Shown piece by piece: positions 1 to 9,361 of a stretch of DNA of 37,677 nucleotides. Within the stretch, counting starts at the first letter, position 1. Each line of letters begins with the position of its first letter. The stretch comes from Gnetum montanum (lineage: Eukaryota; Streptophyta; Gnetopsida; Gnetales; Gnetaceae): contig MNCI01016507.1 of the NCBI GenBank assembly GCA_015680685.1, positions 6,529 to 44,205 on the forward strand, written 5' to 3'. The notes under the pieces are model-generated. The model had not been told where the DNA came from, did not search any database, and saw only the letters and a list, made by a program, of their open reading frames with translations. A program made the translations under genes and the position numbers.

Positions 1-192
1 AAAAAAATCACATACCTCAGACTTGCTTAACCATACACCGTGACACTTACAAGCAAGCCTGGGAAGACAACGAACGATTAACCCCAAGTGTTTCTTGTGG
101 CGTTAAGGCATTTAGTCTGCGGAGTTCGACCGGATAGCGCATGCACGCTTGTATTCATATGGTTGAGTGTAGGGGTACCTCGCCACTCATCA
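1..192 (+). mobile_element. 3' end of an LTR, left part outside the window
   Basis: This stretch aligns along its length with 34674-34866, the 3' part of the solo LTR in this window. Shared landmarks are the ACATACCTC/ATATACCTC start, the CTTAACCATACA block and the end GGTTGAGTGTAGGGGTACC...CTCATCA. It ends at TCATCA (position 192), the same terminus as the LTRs ending at 28098, 34866 and 36911. No tRNA-Asp-like primer site follows, so it is the right end of a solo LTR or a 3' LTR inserted into older R1 integrase-like DNA. U3 lies outside the window, so its promoter cannot be inspected. Confidence 0.85.
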
Positions 193-410
193 AGCTACAA
201 TTGGTTATAATTGGCTACAATCAATTGAAATATTGTGCAACATTTTGCATCCAAACATCCCTTAGCTCCTTCTCTACTTGTGTTTTTGAGTTATTTGGAT
301 TTAGTGTGAATAATATGAGCATTGAAGTTATATTCCAAATATCTCTTGTTGTTATGCTTGCATATGTTGCTTTTGGTATGATAAAAATATATTTGGCTAT
401 GAAATTTATG
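193..410 (-). pseudogene. second copy of the integrase-tail region of R1
   Basis: About 218-404 repeats 876-1056 in the same orientation with scattered substitutions. Landmarks common to both are CATCCCTTAGCTCCTTCTC, AATAATATGAGCATT and GGTATGATAAAAAT. In R1 this DNA lies just beyond the integrase core on the minus strand, so this is a diverged duplicate of the end of pol. The minus-strand reading VEKELRDVWMQNV here matches LEKELRDAWMHNV in the other copy, so the duplicated DNA was once coding. It may be the end of a second R1-like element or a local duplication. Confidence 0.6.
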
Positions 411-867
411 ATAAAAACTAAGTGAGGGTGTGGAGTAGGTGGATCTAGCGCAAGAGTTGGTATCAAAGCCAAGTTCATGTGTTTTGTATAGAGCATGGAG
501 GCAATGCAAGGTGTAAGGCACATAGTGAAGGTTGACGAATAGGCAAGAGTAAGTTGCATAGTGAGTTGCAGTATATCATCTCCTTGAAATAAAAACAACA
601 ATATGGTAGAGCATAATCAATCTTTCGTAGGTTCATCTAATCCTTTTAACTTTTGATTATCTAAATTTTGTAGTACATCTTCATGTTCTACCTTACCACC
701 CATTCCATAACAATGAGAGATTAATCTGAGGCATAAACTCACTCCTTTAGAATCTTTAGCTTCAATGCATTTTTCTAAATGTGAAATTGAGATCAATGGT
801 TTTGGATTGTGACCTATTGCACTTTCATTTTTTTCACCAAGGGAGGTTAAAAAGTGGATAATAGGCA
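411..867. other. unexplained insert between the two integrase-tail copies
   Basis: This DNA separates the duplicated integrase tails and matches nothing else I could see here. Position 458-470 reads TGGTATCAAAGCC, one base from the initiator-Met tRNA primer site (TGGTATCAGAGCC) common in plant Copia elements, but no LTR end precedes it clearly. A minus-strand open stretch (617-871) encodes a soluble-looking peptide with no motif I recognise; it is probably chance or a relic. A short degenerate Copia or other insertion is possible. Confidence 0.3.
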
Positions 868-1582
868 TCAACTATAATTAGTTGCAATCTTTTGTGACAT
901 TGTGCATCCAAGCATCCCTTAGCTCCTTCTCTAATTGTATCTCTAAGTTCTCTAGATTTAGTATGAATAATATGAGCATTAAAGTTCTATTCCAAATCTC
1001 TCTTGTTATTATGCTTGTATATGTTGCTCGTGGTATGATAAAAATCTATTAGCTAATTTTTTATTTACCCAAATTTGTTGCATTAATTTTTTTAATGTAG
1101 CTCCTGTAAAATGTGTCCCATTGTCTAATATAAGCATGTATGGTACTCTATATCTATTTACTATGTGTTGCTAAAGGAAATTAGCAACTATTTTGGCTAT
1201 GCAATCTTTGACTACAAATGCTTCTACCCACTTGGTACAATAATCAATTGTCACTATGATGTATGATTTTTCATTAGACATCAATGTCAAGGATCCCATG
1301 AAATGAATTCCCCAAATATCGAATGGTTCCAATGATTGTATCCATTACTATGGATCTTAATTTTTTTCCATTAGTTCTTTGTAATGTTGACATCTTTCAC
1401 AAGATTGGATAAATTGATGTGCATCCATAAATATGGTAGGCCAAAAGTAGCCTTCCATCATTAGCTTTACTGTTGTTCTCTATCCTACATAGTGACCACC
1501 ACATGGTCCCCCATGCACTTCTTGTAGAGTTCTTTACTAGCTCTCTTTTGGAATGTACTATATTACTAGTCCATTGGCACAT
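868..1582 (-). pseudogene. R1 integrase, degenerate
   Basis: Integrase joins retroelement cDNA to the genome. Minus-strand reading shows the N-terminal zinc-binding module as HGGPCGGHYVG (about 1495-1525), then SCERCQ (about 1395). The catalytic core begins EPFDIWGIHFMG. The family motif here is WGIDFMG, so the first catalytic Asp is His (codon 1303-1305). A block TIDYCTKWVEAF follows, and LILDNGTHF (about 1111-1137) keeps the second catalytic Asp. Stops and frameshifts interrupt the core, and the third catalytic Glu was not identified. It lies downstream of RNase H on the same strand, the Ty3/gypsy order (RT, RNase H, integrase). Non-functional. Confidence 0.85.
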
Positions 1583-1816
1583 ATCTTGTAAATATTTCCA
1601 TTAATTTCCATATACCATTTAACTTAGTAAAGGAATTTTTCCTTTTGTTTCTTGTTCCACTCAATAGGAAGCTCTTGTGTAGTGAGGGAACTCATGTAAT
1701 TAGTAATCCATGACTTTTGTTTTGGATTGATAGTTATTTTTGTTCTTGTAAACATATTTCATTATGAAATTGATCTAATAATGACTCATCATGTTCTTGT
1801 GGTTTTCATATTATTC

Positions 1817-2250
1817 TTAAAAATGATCAGATACAACATTTTCAATATCCTTTTTGTCTATCATGGTGATGTCAAACTCCTCTAATATCACAAGCTGTTG
1901 GATCATCCTAGAACTGATCACTAGTTTATTCATTAGAAATCTAATGGTACTATGGTCTATGTGAACATAAATAGGGTACCTAAGCACATAACATCTAAAT
2001 TTTTCAAGTGCATATGCCATAGCCATAAGCTTATTTTTTGTAGTGGTGTAGTTAAGTTATGCCCCAATGATGCTTTGATTAGCATAGTGTAAGTAATTTG
2101 ATCTTTTTTTATTGTCAAGTTGAGTGAGTACCACTTTCAACACATAATTTAACAAGTATGTTATAATGTGGAAGGGCTTAGACTAATCTAGAGATCTAAG
2201 GATTGGTATTTCAATTAGTATCTATTTTAATGTCTCAAATGCCTTCCCAC
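1817..2250 (-). pseudogene. R1 RNase H domain, degenerate
   Basis: RNase H removes the RNA strand during reverse transcription. The minus strand reads MAMAYALEKFRCYVLRYP, then YVHIDHSTIRFLMNK and LVILEEFDITMIDKKD, ending ENVVSDHF. These match the end of the Ty3/gypsy RNase H module, where the HTDHSALKYL-type motif carries an active-site Asp; it is kept here as HIDHS. The N-terminal part (2040-2250) is broken by frameshifts and stops. It sits between RT and integrase with a spacer of about 230 bases (1583-1816) that shows no separate feature. Confidence 0.85.
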
Positions 2251-3249
2251 ACTATTCTATCCATTGGAATGGTGTATCTTTCTTTGTAAGTTCTACTAGT
2301 AGCTTTGTGACCTTTGAAAAATTCTCAATAAAACTTCTATAATATCCTATATGGCAGAGAAATGATCTTATATCCTTAATAGTTTGTGACCATTGAGTGA
2401 TGTTTTGAATGACTCTTATCCTATTAGAATCTACCTCTATTACTTTTTGAGATATTTTGTGTCCCAAAACAATACCATATTTGACCATTGAATGCCTTTT
2501 TTGCTAGCTAAGCTTTAGATTAATTTGAACACATATTTTTAGAACAGACTTTAGCCAGTCCAATACTTGTTTGAAATCTAGCCCATATGTGGAAAATTCA
2601 TCCATGAATACTTCTATTCCATTGCCAATTTATTTTTGAAATATCATTAGTACAAGTCTTTAGAAGGTAGCAGGAGCATTACACAAGCCAAAAGACATTT
2701 ACTTGTAGGAAATGTTCCTCATGGACTAGTGAATGTAGTCTTCTCTTGATCTTCTGATGTAATACAAATTTGCTTATACCCATTGTACCCATAAAAAGAA
2801 CTATAGTACTGATTTCCTATAATAGTATTAGGGACTTGGTCAACAAATGATAAGGGAAAGTGGTCCTCGAATGTTTTTCAATTCAACAACTAGAAGTCAA
2901 TGTAGATCCTCCACTTGCCACCTTTCTTTGAAACAATGACTATGGGACTAACCCATTTATTATCTACTATTGGATAGATGAACCTTGCTTTTAATAGTTT
3001 TTCTAATTCTTATTTGACCACTTCTTTTAGTTTGGGATTCAATCTTCTTTGAGATTGGTGACAAGGTTTGACAATTGGATCTATATACATTTGGTGTTGA
3101 CATATAAATGGATCTATACTTGTTAGTTCATCATAGGACCATGAAAATACTATTGACCATTTATTTACCAATTTCAATAATATTCTCTTTTGTTCTTTAT
3201 CAAGATTAGCATACATAATTATTAATTTTTTTATTATTAAAAAAGGCAT
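2251..3249 (-). pseudogene. R1 reverse transcriptase, degenerate
   Basis: Ty3/gypsy RT. In minus-strand order I read WSYDELTSIDPFICQHQM and RRLNPKLKEVVK (3010-3140), then FIYPIVDNKWVSPIVIVSKK and GGKWRIYIDF followed by a stop (about 2905-2985), FGLCNAPATF (about 2680), and the catalytic loop EVFMDEF (2594-2614), normally YVDD or YMDD. The second Asp is replaced by Glu (2597-2599). The thumb/connection reads GIVLGHKISQKVIEVD and FLCHIGYYRSFIENFSKV (2252-2480), the usual gypsy signature. At least one in-frame stop and several frameshifts make it inactive. The wording matches the Athila/Tat type of plant gypsy element more than chromoviruses; that is an inference. Confidence 0.92.
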
Positions 3250-3559
3250 ATCCTAGTATGCTCAATAGGGTTTTTTATTCAAAAGGCTCTTGTTCAGAAT
3301 TATCTTGGATCTCTAACTATCCCCATTCAATGTCTTCTTCTTGATGTGATTGTACATAGGGATGTTTCCTTCTTAACTATTTTAACCTATTGATTTCTTC
3401 AACGTAGGTACTTATGATTTTATTTAATGATTCCATGCACATATTAGACTCTATCTCTTTTTCAATAATCAACCACTAGGTGTCTTTCTATTTTTTGGCT
3501 ACTACATACAAACATTGTTGCATACACATATATTCTACACATTGATTGCATGTTGTGTT

Positions 3560-4000
3560 AGTTTCTTGTTTTATCACCCAAGTTTTCTACATGCAATTGT
3601 ACCTGTTATTGTTGTATGGAATACATGGAACTCAACATCTCTGTATGATTCTAGCTTCCTCTTTCTTGCAGACTTCCAAGGATAAATCACTAATTTTAAA
3701 CTTAGCATCAATAGTGATAAGACATGCTCTTCCCATGATTGTAGGAAATTCTCCTTTGTTTTTCTCCACATGTATAACTAAGAAATCAATAGGGTAAGAC
3801 CAACCACTTATGATGGTGATAACATCTTTCACTTATCCAAGTGGGATAGTGATTGAATAATCTGTAAGCTTTAGTCACATGTTGCTTTTCTTTAGTGGAG
3901 GAAGATTTTGGGCTTTCTACATGTGTTTTGAAATTAGATTTACTTCTAACCGAGAATCTATTAGATGTTTGGAAGGTTTATGTCCTACTATCTAGAGGTA
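3560..4000 (-). pseudogene. R1 retropepsin-like protease, degenerate
   Basis: This aspartic protease cleaves the Gag-Pol polyprotein. The minus strand reads LIDSRLEVNLISKHM at 3915-3965, where the family has D-S-G or D-T-G followed by A/S-x-V-N. The catalytic Asp and Ser remain and Gly is replaced by Arg (3950-3952). Further on, TIISGWSYPIDFLVIHVEKN and PTIMGRACLITIDAKFKIS (3640-3830) match the flap and hydrophobic strand before the family's I-L-G-R-P-W-L-A-T-A-D-A block. It lies between gag and RT as expected. The 3250-3560 stretch between it and RT is the usual variable linker; I see no domain in it. Confidence 0.75.
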
Positions 4001-5099
4001 TACTAAGGAACTTTTAGGATCTATTCTCTTATTGGAAAGTGCTCTTGCCTTAATCTAGTGTATAACAATTTGAGTCAGCCTAATAATAGTTAGGTTATGA
4101 TTCATAGGATGTGAAAGCATGATGTTCCCTTAAGTATTATGTGTAGATGAGGTAGATTTCAGTGAAATCTTCATCCTTTGAATCTTTTCCAGATTTTTTT
4201 TTGAAAATTGAATGTTTTCTAGATCTAGGTTTAATTACCATCACATCCTCTTTTGTTTTAACTGCCCTACTAGCATTCTTTTGCTACAAATATGTGGGCA
4301 GTTCTCCTTACATAATTAATGGAAACACTAGTGGTAGAGAGTTAGGAGTTGAGACTAATGAACTAGTTGTTGGTTTGTGTGCATAAGAATTGGGATCCAT
4401 TCATGAAGTAGTGAGTCTATGATACTTTGGTGGGTAGTAGTAAGAGGAGTTGTGAACTAAAGCATTCCATGAAAAGATTCGACATTAAACATAATATCCA
4501 TAAGGATCTAGTTGTCTATATGGATATGTTTGCCTTAGTAGTGGAATTTCCCACATTTGTCATTGTTGCCACTATTGTCGATATTGCTCTTGTCGTTGAG
4601 GATAAGCTTCACTTGGATAATATGAGAATTAGTAAGGTTGTTGGAAGTTACCCTTTGGGTAAAGTAATCATCTTCGCATTTTTTTCTTAATAAATCTTGG
4701 GTTAAGCACATATTCCCTACACTCTTGCAAGTAGGCCATAATAGAGCAACATCCCTTAGGATGTTCATATTGGCACACCTTGCATCCCTCTTCATCTCAC
4801 AAACTAGAGTCTCTTAATTCTTCAATTGCAACAATTTTTCCTTTATGTTTGTAGTTCTCTCATCTATTATATCTTTTTTTCTTCCTTCATTGATTTTTGT
4901 TCAAAGCTTGTTCAATCTTTTCCTCTACTATCTTGAGTGTAGCAAAAAAAATTTCATCCACAAAATTCCATGTTTTCTCTACCTTTATTATAATGTCATT
5001 GATTAATGTTTGGGTGGGTAGAGTCTTCTTTTGGATGAAATTATCCAAAGGTTATTCTTCTTGTCTTCTACATATACTCACATCCCTTTTTCTCATTGC
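4001..5099 (-). pseudogene. R1 C-terminal gag and gag-pol spacer, degenerate
   Basis: This region continues the minus-strand reading from gag towards protease. About 4900-5100 aligns with 26940-27150 in R4 (minus-strand wording V-x-K-x-W-N-F-V-D, then IVEERIE). At 4740-4800 the minus strand carries clustered Cys residues (CEMKRDARCAN, then PTCKSVGNMC), perhaps the remains of a CCHC zinc knuckle, but spacing is lost and I do not insist on it. 4001-4530 is translatable only in short pieces with no recognised domain. It belongs to R1 by position and orientation. Confidence 0.5.
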
Positions 5100-6060
5100 A
5101 GGATCTTGATTGTACTTTTCTACTAATTCTCTTTTCTTTAATTCTCCTTCTTCTTTGGCTACCTAGTCTATTAGTCTTTGGATATGATGGGTTTTGATTT
5201 TAGATAACCTACCTTGAGCATATACTCTAAGAGTTTCTCTAGTCTTATTCCTTAACCCATCAATGATATGTCTAAGATGTTCCCTTTGGGAAAATCCATG
5301 GTCTAGGCATCTATGTAGTAATTAATAGTACCTATCCATCATTGCATCAAGGGATTCATGTACCCCTTGCTTCCATGAATTTTTTTTCTTAAATTAAACA
5401 TTCTATAAAAGGTTTGATATTTGCCATTAAAAAGCTCCAGCATGGTAATCCATCTTCAGATTGTTTCTAGTTCTAAGAATTTGTACCAACTCTTTGCTTC
5501 ATTAATGAATGTTCTAGGAAACAACCTTAATTTTTGCCAATAATTCTCAATGCTCTGAAGGACACAAGCATCATGGAAGGCTTATAGGTGGTGTTGTGGA
5601 TCTGCATTGTATCCCCTTTCAAACTTAGGATTTTGTTCATATCTAGTTTCCCAATGTGACTATCCCTTGTGTCCCTAGTAGGGATATACATTACTTCCCT
5701 TTAATTAATCATATTGTAAATAACCTGCAAAGGTTCTTCATGACCTTTGGGTCCGTAGACTCTATTGCAGTTATGACCTCTTCGATGCTCATAGTGTTGT
5801 TCCTTTTCATCATGCCTAATCCTATCTCTTCTTTGTTCATAATTATCTTCTTCACCATCAAAGTACCTTCTTCTATGTAAATTTCTCCCATGATCCCTTT
5901 GTCTTTCCATGTTATAGTTTCTTAGTCTTTGTTTCCTCTTATTAGATTCCAAAAATGAATGTGCAGATGAAGAGGAAGGAGTTGGAGAATGGTGCTAGTT
6001 GTTTCTCCTTTTGTGACTTTGTGATTCATTCTCTTGTAGTTGTATGGAGGCTTTAGTCCT
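5100..6060 (-). pseudogene. R1 gag (capsid region), degenerate
   Basis: Gag forms the virus-like particle that packages element RNA. Minus-strand reading (5130-5660) gives PKFERGYNADPQHHL, NYWQKLRLFPRTFINEAKSW, LELFNGKYQTFYRMFNLRKK and then HIIDGLRNKTRETLRVYAQG, the Retrotrans_gag pattern. R5 gag carries a close relative (DNGWQKLKLFPLTLIGQEK, then HIINGLHNETRESLGMYAQG). N-terminal to it (5701-5952) lies a very Arg/Glu-rich stretch such as RRRYFDGEEDNYEQRRDRIR, probably an RNA-binding or disordered region. Stops and frameshifts break the frame. The similarity to R5 gag is the main evidence that R1 and R5 belong to one larger family. Confidence 0.85.
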
Positions 6061-6756
6061 TGAGATTTACTTAAGTTTAGAGTTTTTCATATCTCTCCTA
6101 GGTGTTTCTGAAAGGGCTAAATGCAATTGTATTTTTATAGGTTCTTCCAAATGGATGACAAATATCTATGACTAAGATTCATAAGTCTGGTTGAGTTCTT
6201 TCATCATAAATATATCATCATTTGTTTGCTCTATGACAACAGTGTGAGTATTTTCTTCCCTTTATTATGCTGATGTCTTGTCTCCATGGAAACATCCCTT
6301 CTTATTATTTTGTAGGTTGATATGATCTAGTCATATGTTTAGCGACATGGTATCATTCTTATGCATAGCGAAGGTTCAACCTCATTAAGATTGCTTGTAG
6401 CATTGTTGAGGTAGAATGTTCAAGAGGCAAAACAACATTGCCTTGTAAATCTTTCCATCTTAGCTATTCATCTTGGTGGAAGATAAATGTCAAATTAGGA
6501 TAGTATGGGTTGGTATGAGCATAATAAATCCTTATTTTCATGGGTGCATTTCAATATCCTTCATCATATCCATTGTCATGACACTTATGAGTTTCTTTGG
6601 CAGGTGGTGGCTTTCCTTTAAGTGTAGAAGCCATATTATGCTTTTGACACTTTTAAGTGTGTATTTGTTAAAAGAATCAATTGAAGTATGAAAATAGACT
6701 TTGTAATTCTTAATACAAAAAAATCTAAAATCAACTACTAGATAAACATTGATACA
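6061..6756 (-). other. R1 untranslated leader and gag N-terminus
   Basis: This stretch lies between the primer site and the recognisable gag. No long frame survives and no motif is evident on either strand. By position it is the 5' leader plus a decayed gag start. The open stretches on both strands around 6470-6840 disagree in frame and look like chance. Confidence 0.4.
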
Positions 6757-6775
6757 TCCATGGCAATAGTGCCAA
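6757..6775 (-). other. R1 primer binding site (tRNA-Asp type), degenerate
   Basis: On the minus strand, directly after the LTR end CTCATCA, the sequence is TTGGCACTATTGCCATGGA. The plant tRNA-Asp primer site is TGGCGCCGTTGCCGGGGA, as used by Athila/Tat-type gypsy elements. Differences are mostly C-to-T or G-to-A changes at CpG-type sites, the pattern expected of methylated DNA. This site fixes the R1 LTR boundary. Confidence 0.7.
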
Positions 6776-7893
6776 TGATGAGTCACTAGGTATTCCAACA
6801 TTTCACCAAACAAGTCACAAGCAATCACATGTGACAAGATCGTAATCAGTGAATAGACAATATAAGTATGATAGTAGATGATAGTTGATCTATGATTTTT
6901 GTCTTCTCACCTTGATCTAATGAAGTGTAAATAGTATGGTTTAACTCTCAATGAGGTATATGATATCGTGATGTTGTAGGCTTAGCTTACTCCTAAGTGC
7001 TTCCATAACAAAAATGAGAGTAAAGTGTAAATCTAAGTGACACAAAAATGTAAATATATCCTAGCCTATGGCAATAAGCATCCATTCTAGGTTTTCCATA
7101 CATGTCCTAGGCTTTTGTAATTGTTATTGGGATTACCAAGTGAATCCACTACTAAGCAAATCAAGTGAAGTCACTACTGGGTTACCAAATGATCACACTT
7201 ATTTCACCTTACTAATAAACATGGGAAAATTAAAGTACTTAGAAAATTTAAAAAATTAAACTAACATAAACATAATTAAAAAATAAAAATAAAACTAAGA
7301 AAATAAGATTACTAAGTAGAAAATAAAAAACACTAAGTTTAAAGCTGGTGAGAAACAAACTTGATCTCTATTTTCAACCATGAATTGTTTTCAAGTACAA
7401 TCCACTTGAAAAAAGATTTTGTATAACTATTTGATACCACACCATGAGCATGCACTTCTAACTACAACTCTAAGTTATTAAAAAAAAAATTGCAAGAACT
7501 TCACTAAATTTTGATTTAAAGTTGTCCTTTTGATGAGACCAAGGGTTGGTATTCATAGTGTTGATGAGGATCCTCTACATTACATCAATAATGATGTATG
7601 CAGGGCTATGATGTATATATGATATTTTGTACAACTATTTGACACCACACTACAGGCATTCATTTCTAACACTAACTCCAAGTTATGAAAGCAAAATACA
7701 AGAATTTCACTAAGTGCTAAATGAAAGTTGTTTATTTGATGTGACCAAGGGTTGGTATTTATTGTGTTGACTAGTATCCTGTACAGCACATCAACAATGA
7801 TGTATGTAAGGCTATGATGTTGTACATATGATATTGTATATGCAATGTCGGAGATATCATATCATGGCTTATGAAAAATAGGATTTATCATTA
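6776..7893 (-). mobile_element. R1 5' LTR
   Basis: On the minus strand it begins TGATAAATCC (plus 7893) and ends GACTCATCA (plus 6776), giving TG...CA ends with TGAT/ATCA inverted termini and a primer site right after. It aligns in pieces with the R4 3' LTR (20673-21484): TATTCCAACAT against TACTCCAACAT, ACTTATTTCACCTTACTAA against ATTTTTCCTTACTAA, and CATGAATT near 7380 against 21225. It is about 300 bases longer than the R4 LTR, largely through a 209-bp tandem duplication. The partner 3' LTR of R1 is not in the window. Confidence 0.75.
7417..7834. repeat. two-copy tandem repeat of about 209 bp inside the R1 LTR
   Basis: 7417-7625 and 7626-7834 are adjacent diverged copies. Both contain GTACAACTATTTGA or GTATAACTATTTGA, ACACCACAC or ATACCACAC, CAAGGGTTGGTAT, and AATGATGTATG before GGCTATGATGT. 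The R4 LTR has one copy of the corresponding DNA (about 21265-21455). The duplication therefore arose within the R1 LTR lineage. Confidence 0.8.
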
Positions 7894-8504
7894 TATGTGT
7901 TGATCCCATTTTTCATATTACTCTTTGTGGTAAACTTTATAATTTTTATTAACTATTTGAATGGAAGGAAAGAAAAATACTAAAAGCTTATGCTATAGTG
8001 TTGAATTTTATGCTTTTAAAAATATGAAAAAAGGGATACTGTACTAAAAAGGAAACAAGTATGGATGTGTAGTAGTGTGTTTGGATTTTTAAATGCTTCA
8101 TCCCAAGGGTCGATGTTGTATTGTGTATCCTCCCTTTTAACAATTATTTCAAACTGCGTTGACATGAGTACAAGAATTCATCTCTAATGCTATGTTAATT
8201 TGTATCCATTTGATGCTACTAAACATTTTTTTTAAAACAATTGCATGATTCATGTTACACATCGACATAACATGGATTACCAAAGGTGTGTAATTTTTAA
8301 TTGTAGTATTCAGTGTCAACATGACATGCATATCCAACCATCTAAGCTAGCCTGAGGTCCCAGTTCGTCCACATCAATAGTTAGATGGTAAAAATATTCA
8401 AAAGAGGATTGAATTCACTTAGATTTCATCTCCCTCTCTCTCTCTCTGCTATTTAAAAAAATAATCAAGGTTTGTTTTGCTTCAATGAAAGAAGCAAATT
8501 TGAG
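7894..8504. other. intergenic AT-rich DNA upstream of the P450 relic
   Basis: This is flanking DNA between the R1 LTR and the P450 pseudogene. It holds a short (TC)n microsatellite at 8433-8447, about 57 bases before the likely P450 start, perhaps in its former 5' leader. No convincing TATA box or other gene is seen. The minus-strand open stretch at 8149-8337 shows no motif. Confidence 0.5.
8433..8447. repeat. (TC)n microsatellite
   Basis: A short run of CT/TC dinucleotides lies just upstream of the P450 pseudogene. Such pyrimidine runs are common in plant 5' leaders; no more can be said. Confidence 0.8.
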
Positions 8505-9350
8505 ATGGAACCAAGGGAAATGGTGGTAATAATCAATAGTGAGGTAGTGTTATGCTATACACATGTGGGGTTGGTTAGTTGTATGTTACTACAACTCCAA
8601 AGCATTGTAAGCAAAATATTGAGGCACCTTCCTTTGGGGCCAATTGGCCTACCCATTGTGGGCAATTTTTTTTAAATGGAAAGTAAACCCAATGAATCCC
8701 TACAATGTTTTTCAATAAAATTTGGGCCTATCATGAGCCTCGTTCTAGGCAAAAAGACACTCATTGTGGTGTCATTTCTAGAAATGAAAAGACAAAGCTA
8801 CAAGACCCATAATAGAGATGTTGTAAGAAGAGATCTTGGAAAAGTGTCCCATGTTTTGGGTCACCACAAAAGGGCCCTCATTTTTGGGCAACTAGAGCAG
8901 CATTAACATATGCTTCATCCCATCTCTAACATGCAACGTTTTAGTGCCAAGAAGCTGTAATCTCTACACCATGTCAGAAGCATGCAAGTTCATCTTAGCA
9001 TTGCTAAACTTCACCATATTTCCAAGGCCTCCACTTGTGTGAATCTTAAAGATACATTTCTGAGATGCATGCTAAATTTGCTAGGCAAAATGACCTTCAT
9101 TCAACACGTGTTTGCTCCAAATTTTGCAAAATTTTGCGATTTCTTGCATGATTTTCAAAGATAGAACCCTTTACGGAGTCCACCCAAATGTTTCAAATTT
9201 CTTCCCCTTTCTTTGCAAGTTCAAACCTCAACATGTGGCCCATATAACCTAGATTTATAGAGAAAAGGTCTATGCCACCTTTGATAGAATCATCCAACAA
9301 TGTTTTCTTCAACATCAAGTAGTAGGTGTAGACAAGGATGTGTCAATGCC
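8505..9350 (+). pseudogene. cytochrome P450 pseudogene, N-terminal half only
   Basis: Plant microsomal P450s are haem mono-oxygenases of the ER membrane. The reading starts MEPREMVVIINSEVV with a hydrophobic anchor (CYTHVGLVSCMLL), then the proline hinge RHLPLGPIGLPIVGNFF and a stop at 8673. The next frame reads SLQCFSIKFGPIMSLVLGKK, EMKRQSYKTHNRDVV and VLGHHKRALIFGQLEQH (8676-8906). Then come MQRFSAKKL, HLSIAKLHHISKASTCVNLK and LNLLGKMTFIQHVFAPN (to 9164), and weaker wording such as FDRIIQQCFLQHQ near 9280-9315. These match the first 250-280 residues of A-type plant P450s, perhaps near CYP76 or CYP750. The I-helix, ExxR and haem-Cys regions are missing. Stops at several points and loss of the second half at the R2 boundary make it dead. 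Confidence 0.88.
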
Positions 9351-9361
9351 AACATCACCTA

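Noticed and set aside
4162-5109. Plus-strand open frames with hydrophobic segments (4162-4386, 4427-4690, 4897-5109)
   Set aside because: They are antisense to R1 gag/pol DNA; hydrophobicity comes from reading Lys/Glu/Asn-rich coding DNA backwards.
7826-7862. ATAT cluster near the start of the R1 LTR, tested for the same lattice
   Set aside because: Steps are 5, 7, 16 and 5 bases, not 14; AT-rich composition explains it.
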